Source: Allodiplogaster sudhausi (Eukaryota > Nematoda > Chromadorea > Rhabditida > Diplogasteridae). Taken from it: a stretch of 64,000 nucleotides of DNA. Every line of letters begins with the position of its first letter. The first letter of the stretch is position 1. The translations under genes were made by a program, and so were the position numbers. Shown here piece by piece: positions 22,291 to 34,529 of the stretch. Below the pieces are notes generated by a model. It made no database searches, was not told where the DNA came from, and worked only from the letters and a program-made list of their open reading frames with translations. Location: the NCBI GenBank assembly GCA_945643635.1, contig CALZFC010000248.1, positions 659,501-723,500 of the forward strand, in the 5' to 3' direction.

Positions 22291-25200
22291 ACATTTTACA
22301 TATGTTAGGCCTTTCTTTCTTTACCCTCTCTCACATCTCCCCCTCTTTCCGTTCATCCCTCCACTCTCTTCACTCTCACTCTCTTTCTTTAATTCTCTCA
22401 CCATCAAGCCATGGCGCTGATTCGGAGTAGTCAAAGGCGTTGAGCTTCTCTGAGCGTCGTTCACGACCAATACAACGATGTTTTGCTAGAAAGAGAGTGA
22501 GTGAGAGATGGAAAGAGAGAAGAAGAACATAGGATAAGCTCGCCTTGCTTTCTCGGCCATAGCGAAGTGCCTTCTTGAGTTCACCCCCTCGTGGAGCTAA
22601 TTCTGGAATGATGACCGTAAATGGTGAATAATTAAAGTTTGAATTTACTTTGAAAATAATGGTTGTAAAGCTCAGACATACTGCATCCTTTGCTAGGTAG
22701 ATTTGGACGACTGAGCCGCACCGTCATCGGAGGTGTGAAATCTATTTAAGAAACTCGTTTGCTTTTATTTCTTCGTTTTTTTTTTTGCTTTCATGCAAAA
22801 TGCGGAGCAACAATCACTTTAATAAGGCTGCCACGCATTTTGATCACGATCTCCGCCGCATTCTGACGTGGATGAAAGGAACTATACAAATATTTATGTA
22901 AAAAGGCGATGGATTCAGAAAGAAAACTCGGAGCGAAAGACAGAGATGAGGGACCGTGCAGAACATCAAACAAACGTGGACAGTTCAATTGGTGCAAAAT
23001 CTCTTCCTCGCATATCTTCCAAGTTCGTTTCGACTTTCTCTTTCTCTCTTCTTAAGCTTTTCTCCCTCTATCTCTCTCTGTCTCTCTCTCCGTTTAGAAT
23101 AGCAAAGACTTCAGGAAGAGTTAGGAAAGAGTTAACATCTCATTTGTGTGCGATGATCAGTTCCAAATCTACTGGAAATGATTTTTTGTTGTTGAGAGAA
23201 ATAATGTGATACTCGTTCATATTCACTATTTTATGAGACACGGCAACCCGGCAGGATAATTCTTTTTCCTCTCACATAGGCTTGATTCAGGTTCTTCATT
23301 TGCAAAAGTGAACCACTATGCGAAAGATCCCCCTTTTAGCAGAAAAACGTAGTTGTCCTGCACAGCACGAGTTATGAAGCAAATTGAACTCAAGTCATTC
23401 TTAAGCTCATTGATGATTCTAAAACAAGCTGCATCATCCCAAGTCTTTTCTTTTCTCTTGGCGGTGGAGTTCAGAGTGTTCGATGGGATTTGGATACATC
23501 GTGCATAGTGCTTGTGAGCTGAAGGCGCAAAAACCAGACGAATAGCATGTGAAAAGTTCAGAGGATTAAGTCGGAATGATCGTTTAAAGACACGATTAAA
23601 ATGAAGCGCGGAGAGAGGAAGGCCAAATGCACTCTTTTGTGTTGTTCTCGCAAACAGATATTTCATACTCATTTTAATGGCATTTTGAAATAATGACACT
23701 ATTCCTTCCTGATTCACTTGTTCTATTAAGCTTGCAATATAACTGACCTCACTACGCGAGCAATGGCAGTCTTAAAGCGTTTACGTTTCTTGCAAATTTG
23801 AAAATTAGGTTGAAAAAAGATGACAAAGATATAGTTTTATACGATTCGACCGGCTAGCAAACCTGTTAGCAAAGCAGTCTCGGGCTGAAATGATAAAGTG
23901 GGCGGGGCCATGAAGTGGAACGTCTTGGACGTCTGAAACGTTGACTGACTTCGTCAGGTGGCTGCCGCTTCCGTGGATGCTGATCAAATAGAAGAAATGA
24001 AAGATATCAAAGGGGAGGCGACGTGGACCACTCCATTATAAGACAGCTTCTTGGTAATATTCGAACACTCCCAATACAGGGTGCTTCCCTTGAAGGTCTT
24101 CTTTTCTTTTTCGAATGTGGTTATGAGAATTGGCTACCTTATACAACTCGATAGGCTATACAAAACGGATATTTTTTTTAGAACGCTCAAAAAATTTCCA
24201 TTCGAAGCTATGAATGTATTCAATTCACCTTAAGCCAGTCTATATTTTGAATAAAAAAGAACATAAAGCTCGATAGCCCGTCGCAATTGCATTAGAGGAA
24301 GCCATTCCAGAGAGGGAGGATCAATCAACGACTTCCACGAGAGAGTCCACTAGCCGTTTTGCAAGTCCAGCTGCGTCAGAAGACGGCAGAAAATCTGCAG
24401 TCAAGGTTACACCTTTTTTGAAGGATTTTGCAATAGTGCTGATCTTTTGAGTTAGTCTCTGGAAGTGAAAAACCCTTCACGCTTAGCGTCATGCAGAAAC
24501 TAGTTCGGAATGCCAAAGCTAAGCAGGTTCGTATCCTTTTTTTTATTATTAATTATTATTTTATTATTATTATTTTGCATTAGAAACATACATATGTATG
24601 TAAGAGCATACATATGTAGCTGCCAGCTTCCCTCACTCCTTCACTCTTACGAGAAGGCGTGACAGGAAGCAATAGAAAATAAACTGTTTGTTCCATACAC
24701 AAATAACGGAAGAGCATCAAAAGTGATGTGTCCTTCCGAGTCAAATCTCCTCACATGACATTTGCATTATTTCGTAAATCGGGAGTGAAGATGTATGGGA
24801 ATAAAAGAGCAGCAAACCACCAATCTGCTTATGCAAGCTATGTTTTCCAAACTGGTTGCTGGTAAATATTTTTTCATCTTTCTTATCAGTGAACTTGTCG
24901 TTTATACATAAATGTGACAGGCTCGCTTTCCATGCAACTTCCACGTTTTGCTCTGTTATTTTTGATCTCTGATAAAAAACGAGCATACCGTTCGCTAGCC
25001 TGTCATAATTGTGCTACAGGTGAAGGAGGAACAGGAAACCACTTCCACGAGAGTGTCGCTTAGCTGTTTTGCAAATCCAGTTGTTTTAGTAGAAGAACAT
25101 TTGCAGTCAAGGATACACCTTTTTGAAACGTCACGAAAGACGTTCCCCGGGTGATCTTTTCTTCTCATTTTCCTTAGCTGAATGGACTCGAGTCAGAAAG

Positions 25201-25759
25201 AGATATTTTAAATTTGCTCTCGCATGCTTTGCTTTATGACCAGTATAGACATTAAGAGGTATTTGATATTTGATGCGCGAGAACGCTATGAATCGTGGAA
25301 TGATGAAATTGTTTCAAATTCAGTATTTGGAACAGTAATACGCTTCTCGTCATGCAGAAACTGGTTCGGAAAGCCAAAGCTAAGCAGGCTCGGATCACTC
25401 TTTAACATTTTTTTGCTTCCTTAGACACATAGAAATATTCTGATAAACCGTACGTTTTCAAGCTCAAGTGACGTCTCAGACTAACGGTTCTAATAAGCAG
25501 AGATGGCAAATTGGCCCAAAAGTTTTGTAGCATCACGGCTATTCTTTCCCACTCTTTCTGTTTTGTTTTCTCACTCACCTTCCGGCCTTCCAGCGCCATG
25601 TACTTCTGCTCGTGTATGGCCCGTCTGAGACCAAGGCAGGTTCATCCACTGCGTCTCCAACCAAGCATCAACAGATGATGTGCAGGTACATACATATAGA
25701 AAGAGAGCAATCTGGAAGATTTGGCGCGAGAAACGAAATTTGGAAGTTACAAAGTCTAG
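22291..25759. other. Region between two head-to-head acyltransferase copies; unassigned minus-strand frames
   Basis: A minus-strand frame at 23316-23717 (133 codons, mixed composition, no simple repeat) and a shorter one at 23805-23987 may be exons of an unidentified gene or of old acyltransferase pieces. A block at about 24290-24540 is repeated in diverged form at about 25010-25400: both share CTTCCACGAGAG, TTTGCA(A/G)TCAAGG and CATGCAGAAACT. Both repeats read best on the minus strand (DAAGLAKRLVDSLVEVV versus TTGFAKQLSDTLVEVV). No function is recognised. Confidence 0.35.
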
Positions 25760-28700
25760 GGCCTCCGTGGTTGTGCGATCGCTGCTGTGCTTCTCTTCCA
25801 TTTCTTTCCCGAACACTGGCCAAATGGTTTCCTCGGCGTTGATGTGTCAGCTTTCTTTTAAATATACTTTTAAACAAAAATCGATTTGCTGCAAAAATGT
25901 GCTTATCTTTTGATTATAATTCTGCTGCTCAGCTTCTTCGTGATCTCCGGCTACTTGATCGTGAGTATCCTCGGCCGCTCGATCGCCAGAGCTGGCGGGC
26001 CGAGTCTTTCCGTCATCCGCGACTTCTACTTCCGTCGATTCCGACGAATTCTGCCTTTGCACTACGCATACTGCGCCGTGGCGGCTGCCATATTTGCCTC
26101 GGTCACAACTCAGCTACAAATCGAGCCCTCGCAGGTTGGCAGTCATCAAATGACTTTTATGTTGATCTTTCTCTTTAAAAGTCATAGACTTGAGCTAGAT
26201 GATCGAGCAATACATATTTTCGCAGAAATCCGCCGTTGCGGCGCTCTGTTTCCCGACAAACATTCGTTCTCTTCTGCACAAGTTCGACTATTTTGAGGTT
26301 GGCTTCTCACTTTGTGTATCCAGCAGCTGGGGGGGGGGAGGGTGAATAGTGAAACACTGCTTTCCAGCAACTTGTGACGGAAGATCTCTTCACTCACACG
26401 TGGTCGTTGTCTGTGGAGATTCAGTTCTATCTCCTCGTTCCTTTCTTCTTCACTCTCTGTCATCTCTGCAAGAATGCTTCCTCGTCACGGATGGTTTTCC
26501 TCGCAGGTTTTGAAAAGGAAACCTTTTGTTCATCGTTAAAATAGTTCTTAATAAAGTTTTATATTAAAATTAATTTAGTAGCTATTAAGATTATCTTGAA
26601 TAGTTATTCTTGAGTGTCGAGCTGCTCTCTTCTTCTGTACGCCAACGCCCCCAAGCAAGTCGCTTTCCAACTCGTCTTTGCTCGTCTCTGGCAGTTCGTC
26701 TCCGTTGCTGTTCTTACGCAGACAGAAAATGACCGTGTGCGGCCTGAGAACCAGGTCTTTTTCCTTTTGTTATCTTTAGAAAATAAAGTTTTGATGACTT
26801 CAGCAGCAGCTGTTGGCGGAGAGTGATAGCCAAGCAGAAGTGGATTCATCTTCCACGAAAGAGATGACGGTTGCCAACAATAAGAGAATAGTAAGGCATT
26901 TTCCCTCATCACTAGATAAATCATTAGTTGCCAATTCGGGATGCAACCTTATAGCCCTGTAGCACACCTTAAAATTAACTACTAGTCCACGTCGTTAGTT
27001 CGTCACTTCTGTTGAAGGACTGCGACTGCAGCAGCTCCACTCAACTCATGCTGAGCGTCGCCTTTGCTGCCATGTCACGGCCGGTGCCGCTCTCATAATC
27101 GCCGGCGGCAACAAGGTGCTCTATGCTAGGAAACATATCTTTTGCAAAGAAGTTCCACATCTCTAAAATAACAGATATTGCTAGTAATGTGCACGTTGAA
27201 CCTTTTAGACTAATGGTAAGTGGAATCCAATATACATTGAGTGAATTCTCGTTTTCTGTAGCTCGTCTCTCGCTAATTCCAATCTCGGTGTTAATCGCAG
27301 AGATCTCTTATCTTTTCTTTGAGTGCAGCTATCGTAATTGGTCTACCACGAAGACAAGTCAGACTTTGAGCAGATATCTTTTAAATTATTTAAGATCTAT
27401 TAATTGGAGTAATTGCAGTAATCGCCTGCTGTGTTCTTCTGCTCGAAGCAGTTTCTGCAATCGCCTTGGCTCCTCGCATAAATGACTTCATGCATCCAGT
27501 TCCTTTCTCGCTGGGTCAGACTATTTATATTTATACTTTTAATTTTACATTAACAAATACTTTTTTTTATTTAATTTTATTATTTATAACTGACTGAAGC
27601 GGAAATTTATTTATAATAACGAGTAATTTTAGCGTCACTGGCATCACTAAATACTAGTGAGTGCAAAATTAGATTGAATTTTGAATTTAAGTGGATGCAA
27701 TCGCCGAGAATCGCCGCGCTTTCGCGAACACTTACAGCGATCTCACTCTCTCAGAGTGCACGTATCTGCCATGGAAGAACATGACACATAAGGAGATGGA
27801 GAGCGCATTGATCGAGAAGCCACGCGGACTCTGCGAGATGCCGGTGAGCTTCTATTCCAATTGTTACACAGACTCTCTCTCTCTCTCTCTTTACATTCTC
27901 CATCCTAAGCTTGTGCTTTTCAAACATTAATAGAACGCCGACTATGTACATACATACACACATATGTATATGTACATATGTTAAAGAGCATCATGCCTCC
28001 TCTACTGATATTTCCCTAAAAGAATGATAATATAACTTCTTTCCCAGCCTGGCGAAGGGAAACTGAGTTTCCTGGTCATCGGCAACAGCTACACAGCGAA
28101 CCAAGGCGATCTCGTTTATAGGTACTTCAGGCCATTCGCCAGCAGCTTCACGCAATTCTGCCAGTCGTGTCAGTCTATAGCAGCTACCGATTTGTTCTAT
28201 TCGTTGTAAGAGTCGTAATCTCCTGTATGTACAAATAAGTATGCGTAATTTGTTATTTGTAATTTACCTTTGGATATATAATTATAAGAAATGAAATCTT
28301 AGCGTGCGAGGTTCTCTCACCCTTCTCGCCACGTGGCTACTGTGGCCGCCAGATCAACTACACTGACGTCATCGATCACTTCAGACCCGATGTCACTTTT
28401 GTCATTCAAAGGTACGTGGACTTGGAAGAACGGGGAGGTGGTGTGCAATATTTCGTTTTGCATACAAAAATTATTTTAAATATCTACATGCATTTTTATT
28501 TGATCTTTAGAATTTCGAATTTTGACAATAAAAAAACGCAGATTCTTCGCTGCGAAGAGCAAACCATCGCCACCTGGACAAACAGACACGATCCTTGAAG
28601 AGATGAAGCAAAATCTCGAATATATCGAGAACAGGTAGGCTTTAAAAACGATTCGAAAAACAATTCGAGGGAATCAGTTAAAAGTAACCCATTTGTTTAT

Positions 28701-29326
28701 AAATGTTTTGTAATTTTTTTCTCGCCAGGACCTCGCTGATCTTCCTGATGGATAGCTTCCCCTTCTTTCACGAGCAAGCCATGTCTCGGCTCAACGAGAT
28801 GATTCTGAGAAATGCGAGCGAAGACGATATTAATGTAAGCATTACCTTTCTCCTATTTTGATATTACATGAACATTACAATTTTAATTACGTAATTATTT
28901 ATACTTGTTAACTTTGTTAGGCAAATTTCTTCCAGAATGCCACCGTACGCTTCGAGGATGATTTAAATGCACGGCCACGCACTAAGCTTCTCGTTCAAAA
29001 TTGCAAGGTTCAATATCAATATATATTTTAAAGATAAAATGAGCTGATAAATAGCTTGAATATTCTCTCTAGAAATGCATTCTATATGACGTGGCGCCCC
29101 CTCTTCTCAACTCCAACAACCGCTTCCGCTCCTACGACGGCGCCTCTCACCTCGCCCTCTTTGAGCCTATTGGCCATCTCACACGTTGGGGCAAGCACAC
29201 AATCGAGCCTGTCTATGAGGTACATTTGAATTCTCGCTCCTTTCACTATTCAAGGACTTCTTTCAGGAACTGGCAAGGAAGTACGGCAAGCGGCTACGAG
29301 AGCTTTCACCGAAGAAAGTGTACTAA
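25760..29326 (+). CDS. Membrane O-acyltransferase with C-terminal SGNH-like domain (nrf-6/oac type), copy B
   Basis: The most complete of three copies. Early exons 25760-25845, 25933-26134, 26226-26297 and 26368-26506 join in phase, followed by about a dozen more to the stop at 29326. The N-terminal integral-membrane part shows GLRGCAIAAVLLFHFFPEHW, NGFLGVDVFFVISGYLIV, FYFRRFRRILPLHYAYC, LFTHTWSLSVEIQFYLLVP (the core acyltransferase-3 motif), FARLWQFVSVAV and ARLSLIPISVLIAEISYLFF. The C-terminal lumenal part shows LSFLVIGNSYTANQG, a GNS version of the SGNH block I, and ends with SHLALFEPIGHLTRWG and a final exon ELARKYGKRLREL. Such proteins in worms act in lipid or xenobiotic transport and cuticle-related acylation (family knowledge). 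The segment that should read SYSLYLVHWP is divergent (ASNVHVEPFRLM). The exon upstream of GLRG, with the ATG, is not found. Confidence 0.8.
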
Positions 29327-30456
29327 GTGCATGTCCAAAGAGAAAAAAAAGATCCTTGTAGTATGCTTACTACCCAGTAGCCCAGTAGATTTATAGAGAA
29401 TTAATAATACATTTGGACATATTTTCCGAGATTTATCACAACTGTGGTAGGTTTTTTTTCATATGAACATAATTAGTTACATAGTTTATACACATATGAA
29501 TTTGACCTGGCGCTAAAGGTTGATGCCTATCACTAATAATGCCTACTGTGTACTAATGCTTATTTTCAGGTTTTTTTTTTGTTTGAATTTGTTCCAGTTT
29601 CATTTATGAGAAATTAGCAAAATGCGCTAAAATAAAAAAAAAATAAAAAAAGATGTGTTTTAGTGTCCACAGCATCTGGAGCAAGACTTTTGATCATTAT
29701 TACAAGCTGAATCATTGCGAACAATTCTCGCATTCGACCACGCCAGAAAGCAGGACACCTGCTTTGATCGCTAAAATCTGTTTTCCATTGAAGTGAATTA
29801 AATCAGGGAAAAAATTGCAGTGTGAAATAAGCTCTCCTCACTATATTGCTTGCTCTGATTGTTTTGAAAAGCTTAACCTTCATGCCGCGCCTTTATTCTG
29901 AAGAAAGTTCGGTCAGGGGTCTCAGAACTCAAAAAAAATAGTTCTGAGGAGTGCGGGAGCTTTCCCGAACTTTTTATATGCTACAGCATGGAACCTCGGA
30001 GGTTTTTTTGACCGTTTCGGGAAAGATACCGGACCGATTTTGCTCTAATGTACCCAGCGCTCCGGGCAAGATCCCGGATCTTTGAAATGGTAAGAAACAG
30101 CATGTAAAGGTGGAGGCGCAGACAAACCTACTCGAGATATGGTTTGTCTGGCCTCTCTCATTTCGTGGTTATCTTTAGTTTTCTTTCGCAGTCAAAGAAA
30201 TTTCCGGGAAATAACGCTCACCGACACCCGAACCCATGTCGCGTTTAGGTCTGGGGGATTTTTTCAAGGCATCTTTCTTTGTTTCTTTGTTTCTTAGTTT
30301 GTTTCTTACTTACTTTCCTTCTTTCTTTCTTACTTTGTTTTTTACTTTCTTTCTTTCTTTCTTTTTTCCTACTATCTTTCTTACTTTCTTTCATACTTAT
30401 TTCTTTCCTTCTTTCTTGCTTTGTTTCTTACTTTCTTACTTACCTATACTTAGTTA
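29327..30456. other. Intergenic DNA with a CTTT-type repeat tract
   Basis: AT-rich. At 30275-30440 there is a degenerate TTTC/TTTA pyrimidine repeat whose frames encode only Phe/Leu/Ser. The tract resumes at 30940-31010 after foldback MITE 2, showing that the MITE was inserted into it. No gene is supported. Confidence 0.6.
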
Positions 30457-30932
30457 CAGTACCGCCAAACATTTCTGGTACATATATTAATTACATTAAT
30501 TATATTAATATAAATAATTTCAATTGATTTTTCAGCGCTCATGGCGCATTTCAACGTAATTTTCTGTACAAACTAGACCAATTCGATGCAGATAAATACG
30601 TTGGTAACATTAGTTTCTCAAAGAAAGTAGACGCTGACGAGAAAATTCATGTTTTAGCCCGAAATTATTTGAAATATGTGCACTTTGTGCACTAGGTGCG
30701 CAATTGCGCTGCATCTTCAAATTGGTTTCGGACTAAAACATGAATTTTCTCGTCAGTGTCTACTTTTTTGAGAAACTAATGTTTCCAACGTATTTATCAG
30801 CATCGAATTAGTCTAGTTTGTACAGAAAACTACGTCGAAATGCACCATGAGCGCTGAAAAATTAATTGAAATTATTTATATTAATATAATTAATATAATT
30901 AATATATGTACCAGAAATGTTGGGCGGTACTG
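30457..30932. mobile_element. Foldback MITE 2 (TA-flanked, CAGTACCGC termini)
   Basis: A 476-bp near-perfect palindrome: arms of about 205 bp with few mismatches and a loop of about 50 bp, flanked by TA. The ends CAGTACCGCC(A/C)AACATTTC share the first nine bases with foldback MITE 1, so the two belong to one terminal-repeat family with different interiors. There is no coding capacity. It interrupts a pyrimidine repeat. Confidence 0.9.
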
Positions 30933-31481
30933 TATTTTCTGTCTTTCTTCCTTTCTTTCCTTATTTCTTACTTCCTACTTTTTCTTTCAAACTTTCTTTC
31001 TTACGTCTTTCCAGAAAGCTATGAATTCCAACGAAAAAGTTGCTCCTTCGTTTTCAAGTACTTTATAGAGAATTCATCCAGTTCTCCGTAAAATGATTAT
31101 TAATATAGCTGGAGCAAAAAGATGTAATTAGAGCCAAAAAAGGCAAAAAAAAACAAGTCCTCAATGTTACAAGTTAAAATGGTCTTTTCTTTCTATGAAA
31201 GGTTTGACCTTTTTTGTAGTGAAGCTTACGACGAAATTCTAATTAGAAAATGTACATATATCAAAGTAATAAAATATACGAATAAACATTTTCTTGCAAA
31301 AGGGATGTAATTTTAGTGCGCATGGAACACTTTTCCGCGCCTCTCAAGATTTTCTCCAGGAACTTTCCGGGAATGGTGCGGGAATTCTGAAAGTTTCCGC
31401 ACCGCTCCCGGAACTTTTACCATAGAATGAAGACGCAGCTGGTCTCGTGAACGTGATCGATTTTCAAAGAGCCGAAACCAG

Positions 31482-32669
31482 CCGCGGCATTAATCTTGCC
31501 GTTTGTCCAAGACATGTCAAGGACAATCGGTCATGACAGATTCAAAATAAAACGGACACATGTCCTGGACACATCCACTTCTGCCTATCTTAATACATAG
31601 GGGTCTAGGACATGTCTAAGACATGTCCTGGACGTGTCCTGTACAAAAAAGAAAAAATCTCGATGGTCATATACACTTTTGTGGCTTGTCCCTTACGTGG
31701 TCATGACCATAGCGAGAGAGTGCATAAACACGGAGAGCACAGAGTGACACGCTCGCGGTTACTACCGATGTCCCGGACAAATTATGGCATGCGACACTGT
31801 TTATGACATATGGCACCTCTTTTTTTAGTTTTGTTTGAAGTCAATTTTGGGGGAAAATTTTTAACGAGGCAACAATTCTCGGATGGATGCAAGAACGTTC
31901 TTCCACGTTCTTTAACAAGCTGCACTTACCTTACGTTGTTTTGTTTTTCTAAACTGATTTCGGCATGTTTTTGGATCCATTCGCCACCATTGTGCTGAAG
32001 AGCCTAGCTGAAGAGACGGGAGAAGCTTGCCTCGCGAACATGCGTCTCGCGAATGGTATAGCACAATTACTGACTGGCGCCAACTTGCACATCCACTGCT
32101 CGGCGCCATCGTATTCAAGCAGTGCTCGCGAATGTTGCACGGAGTGCCCCCCCGTTCCTCTGCTATGTTTTTCTCCCCCACCGTTTTTGTTATGGCCATG
32201 TTATAAAGCCCTACATGTTGTTACATCTAAGAATTTCTCGAGATGTGGTTGTGCATGAGAAGATACAGGGAACTGGCTTGCAGGAAGGGCCTTGGGCGTA
32301 TCTCACAATCAGAGTTGGGGTATGGAAAGGAATCCGATTCGATACATAGTTTCAAGCAGATGATGCATAATTGTAATTGATTAGTGCATAAGTGTCTGGT
32401 GCAATTCGACTTAAAAAGTTGCATTTTTTTCAAAAGTGGACTTAGAGTGAACCATTTTAGCTTCTCTTTTTTTATTTTGATTATTTTTGTAAAAGAAATA
32501 TAAAATAACAGTAAAAAGTGCTGAAGATGTCAAAAAAGTATTTTAACGCGCATATGTGCAGGTGTCCATGACATGTCCTTGACGTGTCCTTGACATGGTT
32601 ATGACCATGAACGGTCATGACCGATTGCCCTGGACATGTCTTGGACAAACGGCAAGATTAATGCCGCGG
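31482..32669. mobile_element. 1.19-kb DNA transposon-like element with ~56-bp terminal inverted repeats
   Basis: The left end CCGCGGCATTAATCTTGCCG is exactly repeated in reverse complement at the right end, and the match continues about 56 bp (TTTGTCCAAGACATGTC, then CAATCGGTCATGAC). CAG flanks both ends, a possible 3-bp target duplication. Internally the motif GACATGTCC recurs several times in both halves. Frames of 95-97 codons lie at 31912-32258 on both strands, but no transposase motif is recognised, so it is probably non-autonomous. Confidence 0.8.
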
Positions 32670-33667
32670 CAGCTCACTTACCGCAAGAATTATAATGGGC
32701 AACCCACTTTTTCAATAAATGTCCACGTTTTGAGAGACTCCAAGGGATGTCGACGAGATCATTAATTATTTTCGTTTGATTTCAGGCAGAATTTTTCTTC
32801 TGATTTCAGATCTATCTCATTGTGATCCTCAATTTTCGTGACTGAAATTCACCAACCTTGGTTGCGTATCTTTGTATCTGCCGGCTTTTTGGTGGTAGAT
32901 CAATTCATTAGCGATGAAATATCAGCGGAAGGTATTTCGGCTTACGACAAGTGGATCTGGAGCCTTTTAAAGACTGTGATTCGGATTGCTCCCTGAAGAA
33001 TGAAAATACGAAGTGATCATCCACTTCGATGCAAACAGAGCGGTTGCTTCATGGCACAAGAACGAATGCCTCGGCGAGGAAGTTATCGACAATTTCGGTT
33101 ATGCTTACAATTAGTGTTCATCCCTTAACTATTCTTTCTGCTAAAATGTAAATAATAATAATGGAAAATAATAATACTTTTACAGAATGCATATATGATC
33201 ATACATTCAACATAAACAAGATTATCTATAGGTAACCAAAAATGAATTAAACCATTTATTATCAATTCTATGTATGCTTATGTGTAGACTCGCATGCTCG
33301 GAATAAAAAAATATCAAACGATATTTGCTAAACGGAGTAGTAATCTTATTGTGAGCAGCTTCTTTATGAAATCTCCCAAGCTAAATGATGGAGCAACTCG
33401 ATTTGGTTATCTGTCTAATATACAATTATATGATGAAACCAGCAATGTGTCTTCACATTTAGTAATATGTGTTTGGTGCATCTAGATACTACTCTTCACA
33501 ATGAGATTCAACGACTTACTCGCAAGCAGTGATGACAGTGAAGAATTAGTTTCACGAGGCACCGGCTGCACAGCATCAATCGGCAACCCTCGGTTCGCGG
33601 CTGCAATAAATAAAGGGATAACAGTTTCGATTCTAACTGTAATTATAAGCGAGATGAAAAAATGGAC
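32670..33667. other. No supported gene
   Basis: AT-rich DNA. A plus-strand stretch at about 32890-33000 is open (DEISAEGISAYDKWIWSLL) but has no splice context. No SGNH-type exon, expected downstream of acyltransferase copy C, was found here on the minus strand. Confidence 0.35.
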
Positions 33668-34510
33668 CCAGCCAGAAGTGCAGATTGTGAGTGAAGTTGT
33701 AGATTCGAGGAGCGAATGCGACAGCGGAGGCAGCCATCAAAAGAAAGACATAGCAAACCAATGCCGCAATTCAAAATATCATTTACGAACAAATGAGAAA
33801 AAGTCACTAAGCTTGAAAATTATCAACATTCTTTAAACAAGAAATAAAACAAGAAAAACTGTAAAAAAAAAAAGTTAATTCTATGAATAAATATCCACGC
33901 ACATGTCCTCGTTAGAGACCACGTCCGGCTTGAAGACTCGATAAAGTGATACAAGAAAGAAGCGATGAGCACGGAGATTGCAAGCATTGACAGACGCTCT
34001 GAATAAGATAACAATTAAACAGTGGTTTTAATTAGTTTAATTTTTTAATCCGCATATGTTATATTTAGTTAATTTGCCATCAATTTATGCATACAGAATT
34101 AAGCCAATCATTTGTCTCGAAACTACTCAAAACATCGGGATAAAAAAATTCAAGCTCTATATGTATAGATAAGTTTGGTGTTCTGTCAATATAACCTGTG
34201 GGCACGCCATAGAGAAAGTGAAGAGCGAAAGGCCAGTGGACCAAGTACAGAGAGAAGGAACTCTTGCCCAGCCAAACCAGAGGAGGACATGAGAGAAGGC
34301 GGTGGGGCCATGATGGGGACTAAAAACGAAATATAATTTTGAACAATTCGAAATTAAAAATTTAAACGAACCTTATTGCCCACGTAGACGATCATCGCTG
34401 CCGCGAGAGAAACGGCCACGCGCGCGGTGAACGCGTTGAGTTTGACGACCGGGACAAACGGAAGGAGAAGGGCCGCCGTGGGCAGGCAGAGCAGCAGCTC
34501 AGAGGGCAAC
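33668..34510 (-). pseudogene. Membrane O-acyltransferase, truncated copy C
   Basis: Minus-strand exons at about 34506-34383, 34322-34206, 34000-33890 and 33766-33668 match the second half of the membrane domain of copy A. They encode SELLLCLPTAALLLPFVPVV, FSLYLVHWPFALHFLYGVP, ERLSMLAISVLIASFLYHFI and FLLMAASVAFAPRIYNFTHN. The first two exons are nearly identical in DNA to copy A (20270-20605), so the duplication is recent. The exon ending at 33668 follows GAATTGCGG where copy A has AATTGCAG, a lost AG acceptor. No N-terminal half is recognised upstream, where the CT-rich minisatellite begins, and no SGNH part follows. Most likely a broken gene. Confidence 0.7.
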
Positions 34511-34529
34511 CACTGCTCATGCTCCAAAG

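Noticed and set aside
30236..30527. A Phe/Leu-rich membrane protein
   Set aside because: It is a translation of a TTTC repeat tract without splice or start context.
29920..31420. A larger inverted-repeat element linking CCGGGAA-rich blocks near 29950 and 31370
   Set aside because: Both blocks share short CCGGGAA motifs but do not align as inverted or direct repeats over a useful length.
31965..32258. Resemblance of a peptide (LKSLAEETGEACLANMRLANG) to bacterial IclR effector domains
   Set aside because: A short match in a frame inside a repeat element, with no helix-turn-helix part and an open opposite strand. Most likely chance.
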